From contig CALBNS010000040.1 in assembly GCA_937896665.1 (NCBI GenBank), positions 1-64,000 on the forward strand: a stretch of 64,000 nucleotides of DNA. The letters are read 5' to 3'. Source of the DNA: an uncultured Clostridia bacterium. Its GTDB lineage: Bacteria > Bacillota > Clostridia > Lachnospirales > Lachnospiraceae. The stretch's first letter is position 1; each line of letters starts with the position of its first letter. Below are positions 26,606 to 35,250 of the stretch, piece after piece. The notes below the pieces were generated by a model. The model saw nothing but the letters and a program-made list of their open reading frames with translations, searched no databases and was not told the DNA's origin. The position numbers and the translations under genes were made by a program.

Positions 26606-28198
26606 ATGTCACAGATTACAGATGAGATAAAGAAAAGAAGAACATTTGCAATTATTTCCCATCCGGATGCCGGTAAAACCACCTTGACAGAAAAGTTTCT
26701 GTTATATGGAGGAGCAATCAATCAGGCAGGTTCCGTAAAAGGGAAAGCTACTGCGAAACACGCCGTATCTGACTGGATGGAGATAGAAAAAGAAAGAGGT
26801 ATTTCCGTTACTTCTTCCGTACTTCAGTTTAATTATGATGGATATTGTATTAATATCTTAGATACACCGGGACATCAGGATTTCTCGGAAGATACTTATC
26901 GTACATTGATGGCAGCAGATTCTGCCGTGATGGTTATTGACGGTTCTAAGGGTGTTGAGGCGCAGACCAGAAAATTATTTAAGGTATGTGTAATGCGCCA
27001 TATTCCGATCTTTACATTTATCAATAAGATGGATCGCGAGGCAATGGACACCTTTGAGCTTCTGGATGATATTGAAAAAGAACTTGGAATTGCAACTTGT
27101 CCGATTAACTGGCCAATTGGCTGTGGAAAAGAGTTTAGAGGTGTATTCGACAGAGAACATAGAGAGATTGAATTGTTCTCAGACACCCAAAAGGGAACAT
27201 CTATGGGAGCAGTACAGAAAATATCCATTGATGCTCCAGAAGTAGATTCTTTGATTTCGGCTGAGCAGAGAGCACAGTTAGAGGAGGAAATCGAGTTGTT
27301 GGACGGAGCAAGTGCAGAATTTGATATAGAGCTTGTAAGTAAAGGAGAATTGTCACCTGTATTTTTCGGGTCTGCTTTGACCAACTTTGGTGTCGAGACA
27401 TTCCTTAAGCATTTCTTACAGATGACGACATCTCCATTGCCTAGAGTGTCTGATAAAGGAATTATTGACCCGATGACTGAACAGGATTTCTCAGCATTTG
27501 TGTTCAAGATTCAGGCAAATATGAATAAGGCACACCGTGACCGGATTGCATTTATGCGAATCTGTTCCGGAGAATTCGAAGCAGGAATGGATGTATTCCA
27601 TATCCAGGGAGGCAAAAAAATCAGACTTTCCCAGCCACAGCAGATGATGGCAAGTGAGCGTAAAATGATTGAAAAAGCATATGGTGGAGATATTATTGGT
27701 ATATTCGATCCGGGTATTTTCTCAATTGGTGATACGCTGACAACTTCCAGTGAAAAATTTGCATATGAAGGAATTCCAACCTTTGCGCCGGAACATTTTG
27801 CAAGAGTGCGTCAGATGGACACTATGAAACGTAAACAGTTCATCAAAGGTATTAATCAGATTGCACAGGAGGGGGCCATTCAGATTTTCCAGGAATATAA
27901 TACCGGTATGGAAGAGATTATTGTTGGAGTAGTAGGTGTACTACAGTTTGATGTATTAAAATATCGTCTGGAAAATGAGTATAATGTGGAAATCCGTCTT
28001 GACCCACTTCCATACGAACATATTCGCTGGATTGAAAATCAGGATATTGATCTGGATCAGATTGTAGGAACCTCAGACATGAAGAAAATCAAAGATCTGA
28101 AAGACAGACCATTACTTTTGTTTGTAAATAGCTGGAGTGTCAGAATGACAGAGGAACGAAATGAAGGGCTTGTCCTATCAGAATTTGGACGTTCATAA
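26606..28198 (+). CDS. prfC: Peptide chain release factor 3
   Basis: A 530-residue translational GTPase that removes RF1/RF2 from the ribosome after termination. The G1 motif SHPDAGKTTLTE, switch region GISVTSS, DTPGHQDFSEDTYR and NKMD are present, and the early GSVKGK and GTSMGAVQ-type insert distinguish RF3 from EF-G. The ATG at 26606 follows ACAGGAGAG; an ATG seven codons earlier encompasses that site. It sits between the spoIIIA operon and asp23. Confidence 0.96.
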   Translation: MSQITDEIKKRRTFAIISHPDAGKTTLTEKFLLYGGAINQAGSVKGKATAKHAVSDWMEIEKERGISVTSSVLQFNYDGYCINILDTPGHQDFSEDTYRTLMAADSAVMVIDGSKGVEAQTRKLFKVCVMRHIPIFTFINKMDREAMDTFELLDDIEKELGIATCPINWPIGCGKEFRGVFDREHREIELFSDTQKGTSMGAVQKISIDAPEVDSLISAEQRAQLEEEIELLDGASAEFDIELVSKGELSPVFFGSALTNFGVETFLKHFLQMTTSPLPRVSDKGIIDPMTEQDFSAFVFKIQANMNKAHRDRIAFMRICSGEFEAGMDVFHIQGGKKIRLSQPQQMMASERKMIEKAYGGDIIGIFDPGIFSIGDTLTTSSEKFAYEGIPTFAPEHFARVRQMDTMKRKQFIKGINQIAQEGAIQIFQEYNTGMEEIIVGVVGVLQFDVLKYRLENEYNVEIRLDPLPYEHIRWIENQDIDLDQIVGTSDMKKIKDLKDRPLLLFVNSWSVRMTEERNEGLVLSEFGRS

Positions 28199-28217
28199 GA
28201 ATATCTAAAGTTTCTGT

Positions 28218-28245
28218 TTGCAAATAGACATAAATTTGGTATAAT
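28218..28245 (+). promoter_or_regulatory. Promoter of the asp23-like gene
   Basis: TTGCAA (28218-28223), 16 bases, TATAAT (28240-28245); GGAGG follows at about 28270. Confidence 0.65.
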
Positions 28246-28282
28246 AACTAAAGATACTGAACCAGATTAGGAGGTTTTGAAT

Positions 28283-28660
28283 ATGGCGAAAAACGAAAGA
28301 AACAATTACACGATAAAAGTAGATGAGAGTTTAGGAGAAGTGCAGATTGCAGACGAAGTTGTTGCAGTTATTGCCGGTATCGCAGCGATGGAGGTAGACG
28401 GAGTTGCTTCTATGGCAGGCAATGCCACAAAAGAGCTAATCAGTAAACTTGGTATGAAAACCTTGTCAAAAGGTGTAAAAGTAGATATTTTGGAAAATGT
28501 TGTAACAGTTGTAATGGCATTGAATTTGAAATATGGATATAATGTTATGGAGATTTCAGAAAAAGTGCAGGAGAAGGTTAAGACTGCAATTGAGACAATG
28601 ACAGGACTTGTTGTTGCAGACGTGAATATTCGTGTTGCAGGTGTAGATGTAGAGGCATAA
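28283..28660 (+). CDS. Asp23/Gls24 family envelope stress protein
   Basis: A 125-residue protein of the Asp23 family (DUF322), small membrane-associated proteins of Firmicutes linked to envelope homeostasis. The pattern GEVQIADEVVAVIAGIAAMEVDGVASM and the ending VVADVNIRVAGVDVE is characteristic. GGAGG lies 8-10 bases before the ATG at 28283. In many clostridia this gene directly precedes nusB; here a strong terminator and a 6-kb uronate operon separate them. Confidence 0.92.
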   Translation: MAKNERNNYTIKVDESLGEVQIADEVVAVIAGIAAMEVDGVASMAGNATKELISKLGMKTLSKGVKVDILENVVTVVMALNLKYGYNVMEISEKVQEKVKTAIETMTGLVVADVNIRVAGVDVEA

Positions 28661-28672
28661 TTACAGGAAACA

Positions 28673-28706
28673 AGAGCTTTTGCTATGGAGCAAAGGCTCT
28701 TTTTTT
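28673..28706 (+). terminator. Strong terminator after the asp23-like gene
   Basis: Stem AGAGCTTTTGC (28673-28683) and GCAAAGGCTCT (28690-28700) with one G-U pair, a 6-base loop, followed by seven T residues. Confidence 0.9.
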
Positions 28707-28820
28707 GTATCTTTTTAAGGAAATTTATGAAAATTTGTGTATGGTCATGCTTCATGGGATAATTTTTTTAGAATGGGCATAATAAAAAAAAGCTAATATG
28801 AAGGAAGGAATATTTACATT

Positions 28821-29888
28821 ATGGAAATGACATTGAGATGGTATGGCTCTAAATTTGACACAGTGACTTTACAACAAATCAGACAAATCCCTGGTGTTAC
28901 GGGGGTTATCACAACCTTATACGATACTGAGCCGGGTGAAGTATGGAGTCAGGAACGGATTCATGCTATGAAAGAAGAAGTAGAGGAGGCAGGACTTCAT
29001 GTGGCAGGAATTGAAAGCGTGAATGTACATGATGCAATTAAGACAGGTTCTGCTAAAAGGGATATGTATATTGAAAACTATATTGAAACCTTAGAAAATC
29101 TGGGAAAAGAAGACATACATCTTGTATGTTATAACTTTATGCCTGTGTTCGACTGGACACGGACAGAACTTGCAAGAGAGAGGGAGGATGGTTCAACAGT
29201 ACTTGCATATACGCAGGAAGCAGTGGATGCGCTGGATCCGGAAAAAATGTTTGAATCAATCGCAGATGATATGAATGGAACAATCATGCCCGGGTGGGAA
29301 CCGGAACGAATGGCGAAAGTGAAAGAATTGTTTGAACTATATAAAGAGGTGGATGATGAGAAACTTTTTGAGAATCTAAAGTATTTTCTGGAAAGGATTA
29401 TGCCTGCTTGTGACAAATACGATATCAACATGGCAATTCACCCGGATGATCCGGCATGGAGTGTATTTGGACTTCCCAGAATTATCACGAACAAGGAAAA
29501 CATTCTTCATATGTTGAATATGGTTGATAATCCACATAATGGTGTGACATTTTGTGCCGGTTCTTATGGTACGAATCTTGGAAATGATTTGCCGGACATG
29601 ATTCGTTCTTTAAAAGGAAGAATTCACTTTGCCCATGTGCGTAATCTGAAATTCAATACACCGACTGATTTTGAAGAGGCTGCACATCTTTCATCAGATG
29701 GCTCGTTTGATATGTATGAAATCATGAAAGCATTATATGAGACAGGATTTTCAGGTCCAATTCGTCCGGACCACGGACGTATGATCTGGGGAGAAGTGGC
29801 AATGCCAGGATATGGACTGTATGACAGAGCACTTGGGGCAACGTATTTGAACGGTCTTTGGGAAGCAATTGAGAAGGGAGCAAAATAA
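28821..29888 (+). CDS. uxuA: Mannonate dehydratase
   Basis: A 355-residue enzyme that dehydrates D-mannonate to 2-keto-3-deoxygluconate. The N-terminal MTLRWYG and the TIM-barrel metal-site segments (AIHPDDP, FCAGSYG, HVRN, RPDHGRM) match UxuA. It is the first gene of a five-gene operon and is directly abutted by uxuB. The order of genes does not follow the order of reactions. The ribosome site AAGGAAGGA is upstream. I could not identify a convincing promoter in the 114 bases after the asp23 terminator. Confidence 0.95.
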   Translation: MEMTLRWYGSKFDTVTLQQIRQIPGVTGVITTLYDTEPGEVWSQERIHAMKEEVEEAGLHVAGIESVNVHDAIKTGSAKRDMYIENYIETLENLGKEDIHLVCYNFMPVFDWTRTELAREREDGSTVLAYTQEAVDALDPEKMFESIADDMNGTIMPGWEPERMAKVKELFELYKEVDDEKLFENLKYFLERIMPACDKYDINMAIHPDDPAWSVFGLPRIITNKENILHMLNMVDNPHNGVTFCAGSYGTNLGNDLPDMIRSLKGRIHFAHVRNLKFNTPTDFEEAAHLSSDGSFDMYEIMKALYETGFSGPIRPDHGRMIWGEVAMPGYGLYDRALGATYLNGLWEAIEKGAK

Positions 29889-31505
29889 ATGGAGTTAAGT
29901 GAAAAAGGACTTTTGGATAGAAAACAGTGGGAAGAGATGCAGTATGAACTTCCGCAATTTGAACGAAGGAAAGTAATGGAAGCAACCAAAGAAAATCCTG
30001 TCTGGCTTCATTTTGGTGCGGGGAATATTTTTCGTGCATTTCAGGCGAATGTAGTCCAGCAATTATTAAATACCGGCACACTTGAAGAAGGCTTAATTGT
30101 GGCAGAAGGCTTTGATTATGAGATTGTTGATAAAATTAATCGTCCGTACGATGAATACAGTATTCTTGTGATATTAAAAGCGGATGGAAGTGTAAAAAAA
30201 ATTGTGATTGGAAGTATTATGGAGTCTTGCATCTTAGATTCAGAAAATGCAAAGGAATATGGTAGACTGCAAGAAATTTTTTCGAAAGATTCGCTTCAGA
30301 TGGTATCATTTACAATTACAGAAAAAGGCTATAATCTTGTGGATGCAGAAGGAAAATTTTACGAATTAGTAAAGGAAGATTTTCAAAATGGACCTGAAAA
30401 GACAAAGAGCTATATGGGGAATATTGCAGCTCTTCTTTATACACGCTATCAGGCAGGAAAAAAACCAGTGGCAATGGTGAGTATGGATAACTGCTCGCGT
30501 AATGGGGGAAGACTTTATGCGGCAATAGAAACATTTGCGAAAAAGTGGGTGGAAAATCAGCTTGTGGATGCAGGGTTTCTTGTATATATCAATGATAAGG
30601 AAAAAGTGACATTTCCATGGACTATGATTGATAAAATTACACCGCGACCGGATTCAGCAATAGAAAAAATCCTTAAAGAAGATGGAATTGAAGGAATTAC
30701 TCCGGTTATCACATCAAAAAACACGTATGCGGCACCTTTTGTGAATGCAGAAGAATGTGAATATCTGGTAATTGAAGATGCATTTCCAAATGGCCGTCCT
30801 GAGCTGGAAAAGGGTGGTATCATGTTTGTCGAACGTGAAGTCGTTGATAAAGTGGAGAAAATGAAAGTTTGTACTTGTCTTAACCCACTTCATACAGCAC
30901 TAGCGATATTTGGGTGTTTACTTGGGTATACAAAGATTTCTGAAGAAATGAAAGATACCCGGCTTCGAAAACTAGTAGAGACGATTGGATATAAAGAAGG
31001 ACTTCCGGTGGTAGTACATCCGGGTGTATTAAACCCCAAGGATTTTCTGGATACGGTATTAAATATACGTTTGCCAAACCCATTTATGCCTGATACACCA
31101 CAACGAATTGCAACGGATACTTCTCAGAAATTGGCGACTCGTTTTGGTGAAACTATCAAGGCTTATCTGGCTTCTGATCATTTAGATGCAGCAGAACTAA
31201 AAGGTATTCCACTCGTATTTGCAGGATGGTTAAGATATCTAATGGCTATTGATGATGAGGGAAGAGCATTTTCGCTTAGTCCGGATCCGCTTTTAGCTGA
31301 CATATGCCCTGTTATGAGGAAAATTAAGTTTGGAAAAGAAAATGATTTGCATGAACTTTTAAAACCAATTTTAGAAAATGAGGCTATTTTCGGCATTAAT
31401 TTATATGAAATAGGCATGGCAGATAAAGTGTGTGGGTATTTGCGGGAAATGACTGCAGGTGTAGGGGCAGTAAGAAATGTTCTAAAGAAATATACCGGAG
31501 AGTAG
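29889..31505 (+). CDS. uxuB: Fructuronate reductase (mannitol dehydrogenase family)
   Basis: A 538-residue NAD-dependent polyol dehydrogenase-type enzyme with the family motif WLHFGAGNIFRAF and a C-terminal catalytic half containing TCLNPLHTAL. With uxuA and uxaC in the same operon the substrate is most likely D-fructuronate, reduced to D-mannonate. The gene starts immediately after the uxuA stop codon, and 15 bases separate it from kdgA. Mannitol or tagaturonate specificity cannot be excluded from sequence alone, but the operon has no altronate dehydratase for the galacturonate route. Confidence 0.88.
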   Translation: MELSEKGLLDRKQWEEMQYELPQFERRKVMEATKENPVWLHFGAGNIFRAFQANVVQQLLNTGTLEEGLIVAEGFDYEIVDKINRPYDEYSILVILKADGSVKKIVIGSIMESCILDSENAKEYGRLQEIFSKDSLQMVSFTITEKGYNLVDAEGKFYELVKEDFQNGPEKTKSYMGNIAALLYTRYQAGKKPVAMVSMDNCSRNGGRLYAAIETFAKKWVENQLVDAGFLVYINDKEKVTFPWTMIDKITPRPDSAIEKILKEDGIEGITPVITSKNTYAAPFVNAEECEYLVIEDAFPNGRPELEKGGIMFVEREVVDKVEKMKVCTCLNPLHTALAIFGCLLGYTKISEEMKDTRLRKLVETIGYKEGLPVVVHPGVLNPKDFLDTVLNIRLPNPFMPDTPQRIATDTSQKLATRFGETIKAYLASDHLDAAELKGIPLVFAGWLRYLMAIDDEGRAFSLSPDPLLADICPVMRKIKFGKENDLHELLKPILENEAIFGINLYEIGMADKVCGYLREMTAGVGAVRNVLKKYTGE

Positions 31506-31520
31506 AAAAGAGGGAAAAGT

Positions 31521-32165
31521 ATGCATGAAGTATTAGAGAAAATTCAAGAAACCGGCATTGTACCTGTTGTAGTGTTAAAGAATGTCAAAGATGCATTGCC
31601 GTTGGCAAAAACACTGAGAGAAGGTGGGCTTTCGTGTGCTGAGGTTACATTTCGTACAGAGGCAGCAGAGGAAAGCATCCGAATCATAAGCGAGGTATTT
31701 CCGGATATGCTGGTTGGAGCAGGGACAGTTCTGACAGCTGAACAGGCAGAACGTGCAGTTGCGGCCGGTGCAAAATTTATCGTGAGTCCTGGATTCAATC
31801 CACGTGTCGTAAAGCACTGTGTAGAGAATGATATTTTTATTATTCCGGGCTGTTCAACCCCAAGTGATATAGAACAAGCATTAGAAAACGGATTAGAAGT
31901 TGTTAAATTCTTTCCTGCAGAACCAGCCGGAGGTCTGGGAATGATAAAAGCTGTTGCGGCTCCATATGGGAATGTGAAATTCATGCCCACAGGAGGAATT
32001 AATCCAAAGAATGTAAAAGACTATCTGGCCTATGATAAAATACTTGCATGTGGTGGAAGCTGGATGGTAAAGGAAGAGCTGATAGAAACAGGAAATTTTG
32101 AAAAAATCTTAGAATACACAAAGGATGCTGTAAATATTGTAAAAGAAAGCAGGAAGCGAGTATGA
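31521..32165 (+). CDS. kdgA: KDPG aldolase (2-dehydro-3-deoxy-phosphogluconate aldolase)
   Basis: A 214-residue class I aldolase that splits KDPG to pyruvate and glyceraldehyde-3-phosphate. Family features are GAGTVLT, the KFIVSPGFN segment, PGCSTPSDIEQAL, and the Schiff-base lysine region VVKFFPAE. The last step of the uronate pathway. Its stop overlaps the uxaC start as ATGA. Confidence 0.94.
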   Translation: MHEVLEKIQETGIVPVVVLKNVKDALPLAKTLREGGLSCAEVTFRTEAAEESIRIISEVFPDMLVGAGTVLTAEQAERAVAAGAKFIVSPGFNPRVVKHCVENDIFIIPGCSTPSDIEQALENGLEVVKFFPAEPAGGLGMIKAVAAPYGNVKFMPTGGINPKNVKDYLAYDKILACGGSWMVKEELIETGNFEKILEYTKDAVNIVKESRKRV

Positions 32166-33565
32166 AAAGATTTATGGATAGTAATTTCCTGCTGAGTACA
32201 GAGACGGCGCAAAAACTGTACCATCAGTATGCAGAGAAGATGCCGATTCTGGATTATCATTGTCATCTCAATCCGAGGGATATCTACGAAGATAAACAAT
32301 TTGAGAATATGACACAGATATGGCTCGGTGCAGATCATTACAAATGGCGTCAGATGCGCTCAAACGGAATTGAAGAGAAATATATTACCGGAGACGCTTC
32401 CGATTATGAGAAGTTTCTAAAATGGGCTGATACATTGGAAAAAGCAATTGGTAATCCATTGTATCATTGGAGTCATCTGGAGCTTCAGAGGTATTTTGGA
32501 TATAAAGGAAATCTGAACCGGGATACGGTCTCTGAGGTATGGGAAATTTGTAACCGAAAGCTTCAAAACGGACTTTCCGCAAGACAGTTCATTGAGATGT
32601 CGAATGTAACCTTACTCTGCACAACAGATGACCCTGCCGATACGTTAGAATGGCATGAAAAAATCAAAAATGACAAAACTTTCCATGTTCAGGTGCTGCC
32701 CACATTTAGGCCCGAACGGGCAATGAGTATTGGAAGGGAAGATTATTTGGAATATTTGCAGCAATTAAGCCAGGTTAGCAGTGTAGACATAAAGGATTTT
32801 GCATCACTTATCAAGGCTTTGAAGGTAAGAATTGACTATTTTGCTTCCAATGGATGTGTGGTTTCAGATCACAGTCTGGACTATATTATGTATGAGCCTG
32901 CCAATGAACAGGAAATAGAAGTAATTTTTGCGAAGCGCATGCAGGGGGATAAGTTATCTGTAAAAGAAAAAAAGCAGTTTGAAACAGCTTTCATGATTGC
33001 ATTAAGTAAAGAATATCACATAAGAAACTGGGTAATGCAACTCCATTATGGTGTAAAGCGTGACAATAATCAAAAAATATATCATAAGTTAGGAGCGGAT
33101 GCCGGGATTGACTGTATCAATGATTTTACACCGTCTGCACAGACGGCAGAGTTTTTAAATGCACTTGCAGTTTTGGACAAACTACCAAAGACAATTCTTT
33201 ATTCACTTAATCCTGTAGATAATGCTTCTATTGGAACAATCATCGGATGTTTTCAAGATTCATCGACAGTGGGGAAAATCCAGCATGGTAGTGCATGGTG
33301 GTTTAATGACCATAAAAAGGGTATGACTGAACAACTGGTTTCTCTTGCAAATTTAGGACTTCTTGGAAACTTTATTGGTATGCTCACCGATTCCAGAAGT
33401 TTTTTATCTTATGCCAGACATGAATATTTTCGGCGTATTTTATGTGAATTGATTGGCGGATGGGTAGAAAATGGGGAATATCCGGATGATGAAAAGATGC
33501 TTGAAGAAATTATAAAAGGTATTTCCTATAATAATGCAGTCAGATATTTTGGCTTTGATATATAA
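32162..33565 (+). CDS. uxaC: Glucuronate isomerase
   Basis: A 467-residue metal-dependent isomerase of the amidohydrolase superfamily that converts D-glucuronate to D-fructuronate. The N-terminal metal-binding motif is DYHCHLNP, and the segments TTDDPADTLEWH and QLHYGVKRDNN are typical of UxaC. Four-base overlap with kdgA. The presence of UxaC shows that the operon's entry substrate is a free hexuronate, presumably glucuronate released from host or plant glycans. Confidence 0.95.
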   Translation: MKRFMDSNFLLSTETAQKLYHQYAEKMPILDYHCHLNPRDIYEDKQFENMTQIWLGADHYKWRQMRSNGIEEKYITGDASDYEKFLKWADTLEKAIGNPLYHWSHLELQRYFGYKGNLNRDTVSEVWEICNRKLQNGLSARQFIEMSNVTLLCTTDDPADTLEWHEKIKNDKTFHVQVLPTFRPERAMSIGREDYLEYLQQLSQVSSVDIKDFASLIKALKVRIDYFASNGCVVSDHSLDYIMYEPANEQEIEVIFAKRMQGDKLSVKEKKQFETAFMIALSKEYHIRNWVMQLHYGVKRDNNQKIYHKLGADAGIDCINDFTPSAQTAEFLNALAVLDKLPKTILYSLNPVDNASIGTIIGCFQDSSTVGKIQHGSAWWFNDHKKGMTEQLVSLANLGLLGNFIGMLTDSRSFLSYARHEYFRRILCELIGGWVENGEYPDDEKMLEEIIKGISYNNAVRYFGFDI

Positions 33566-33578
33566 AAGGAGACTTGAC

Positions 33579-34676
33579 ATGAACTTAAATATAAGACCAG
33601 AAAATATGTGTAAATATGATGCGGTATCGCTGGGCGAGGTCATGCTTCGGCTGGATCCGGGTGAAGGCAGGATTCGTACAGCCAGACAGTTTCGTGTGTG
33701 GGAAGGCGGCGGAGAATATAATGTTGTCCGTGGACTAAGAAGATGTTTTGGCATGAAAACAGCAGTGATTACAGCTTTTGCTGATAATGAAGTAGGAATG
33801 CTAATGGAAGATTTAGTCTTACAGGGTGGCGTTGATACAGCATTAATTAGTTGGATGAAGACAGACGGTATTGGAAGAACATGTCGTAACGGAATCAACT
33901 TTACGGAACGTGGATTTGGAATTCGTGGTGCAGTAGGTTGTTCAGATCGTGCCAATACAGCAATTTCTAAAGCAACACCGGGAGATTTTGATTTTGACTA
34001 TATCTTTGGCAAACTGGGAGTACGCTGGTTTCACACAGGTGGAATCTACGCAGCATTGTCAAAACAGTCATGTGAGACAGTACTTGCTGCAATCAGGACA
34101 GCAAAAAAATATGGTACAATCATATCTTATGACTTAAATTATCGGCCATCTATGTGGAGTGAAATCGGAGGACATGCAAAGGCACAGGAAGTAAATAGAG
34201 AAATCGCAAAATATGTTGATGTTATGATTGGAAATGAAGAAGACTTTACAGCATGCCTCGGATTTGAAATTGAAGGTAATGATGAGAGTTTAAAAGAGTT
34301 AAATATAGAAGGATATAAGAAAATGATTAATGAAGCAGTAAGGACATATCCTAACTTCAAAGCAGTTGCAACCACTCTTCGCGAAGTGAAGACAGCGACT
34401 GTAAATGACTGGAGTGCTCTTTGCTGGGCGGACGGACAAATCTACAAAGCAAAGGATTACAAAGGACTTGAGATTATGGATCGCGTAGGTGGCGGAGATT
34501 CTTTTGCGTCGGGTCTCATTTATGGACTTATGACAACAGGTGATGCCCAAATTGCTGTAAACTATGGAGCGGCTCACGGAGCACTTGCAATGACAACACC
34601 TGGAGATACAACAATGGTAAGTAAGAAAGAAGTAGAACGAGTTATGGGCGGAGCCGGAGCAAGGGTTCAGAGATAG
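33579..34676 (+). CDS. kdgK: 2-keto-3-deoxygluconate kinase, PfkB family
   Basis: A 365-residue ribokinase-family sugar kinase. The N-terminal AVSLGEVMLRLDPG, the substrate-loop EGGGEYNVV and the C-terminal anion hole with catalytic Asp, VGGGDSFASG, are evident. In this operon the substrate must be 2-keto-3-deoxygluconate, giving KDPG for the adjacent aldolase. I start at 33579, which has AAAAGGAG; a longer frame from 33534 would begin inside uxaC. The sequence is somewhat longer than typical kinases of this type owing to an insert near residues 230-270. Confidence 0.88.
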   Translation: MNLNIRPENMCKYDAVSLGEVMLRLDPGEGRIRTARQFRVWEGGGEYNVVRGLRRCFGMKTAVITAFADNEVGMLMEDLVLQGGVDTALISWMKTDGIGRTCRNGINFTERGFGIRGAVGCSDRANTAISKATPGDFDFDYIFGKLGVRWFHTGGIYAALSKQSCETVLAAIRTAKKYGTIISYDLNYRPSMWSEIGGHAKAQEVNREIAKYVDVMIGNEEDFTACLGFEIEGNDESLKELNIEGYKKMINEAVRTYPNFKAVATTLREVKTATVNDWSALCWADGQIYKAKDYKGLEIMDRVGGGDSFASGLIYGLMTTGDAQIAVNYGAAHGALAMTTPGDTTMVSKKEVERVMGGAGARVQR

Positions 34677-34683
34677 GATAACA

Positions 34684-34740
34684 GAACGCATAACGGGCAT
34701 GCAGTGAAGGTGAATTTTGCTGCATGCCCGATTTGCGTTC
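34684..34740 (+). terminator. Two-tier perfect hairpin after the uronate operon
   Basis: GAACGCA (34684-34690) pairs with TGCGTTC (34734-34740) and, inside it, GGGCATGCAG (34695-34704) pairs with CTGCATGCCC (34720-34729), both perfectly. It starts 8 bases after the kdgK stop. There is no T-run, so termination or mRNA 3'-end protection are both possible. Confidence 0.6.
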
Positions 34741-34761
34741 GGGAAATTAAAACATATAAGG

Positions 34762-34791
34762 TTGCCAAGAATGAATCGCTTGTAGTATAAT
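34762..34791 (+). promoter_or_regulatory. Promoter of the nusB operon
   Basis: TTGCCA (34762-34767), 18 bases, TATAAT (34786-34791), about 50 bases before nusB. Confidence 0.75.
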
Positions 34792-34841
34792 AGAGCATAA
34801 TGTAGAAATTAAGATAATACAAAGAATAAAGAGGTAGAAAG

Positions 34842-35246
34842 ATGAGCAGATCAGAACTTAGAGAACATATTTTTAAAATGTTATTTCGCAGTGAATTTAA
34901 CAGTGCAGAAGAGATGAAGGAACAGGAAGACCTCTACTTTGAATTGCTGGAAGAGCATACTGAACAGGAACAGGCTTATATTATAGATAAGTATCGCGCC
35001 ATTATAGAGCGCATAGAAGAGATTGATACTTTAATTAACACGCATACGACGGGATGGAAAACTACACGTATGAACCGTGTGGATTTGACTATTTTAAGGC
35101 TTGCAGTATATGAGCTGAAATGGGATGAAGATGTCCCGGATAAAGTTGCAATTAACGAAGCTGTTGAATTAGGGAAAAAATACAGCAGTGATGAGGGACC
35201 TTCGTTTATCAATGGTGTTCTGGCAAAATTAGTGAACCAGGAGTAA
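34842..35246 (+). CDS. nusB: Transcription antitermination protein NusB
   Basis: A 134-residue all-helical RNA-binding factor that joins NusE (S10) on boxA of rRNA leaders. Family features are the start SRSELREHIFKMLF, the DxTILRLAVYEL region and the ending DEGPSFINGVLAKL. The gene has its own promoter and is the first of a long housekeeping run; xseA follows after 4 bases. Confidence 0.95.
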   Translation: MSRSELREHIFKMLFRSEFNSAEEMKEQEDLYFELLEEHTEQEQAYIIDKYRAIIERIEEIDTLINTHTTGWKTTRMNRVDLTILRLAVYELKWDEDVPDKVAINEAVELGKKYSSDEGPSFINGVLAKLVNQE

Positions 35247-35250
35247 CAAT

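Noticed and set aside
26896..27507. A 203-codon frame on the minus strand inside prfC
   Set aside because: It is the complement of a well-conserved gene, has Ser-rich low-complexity composition and no ribosome site.
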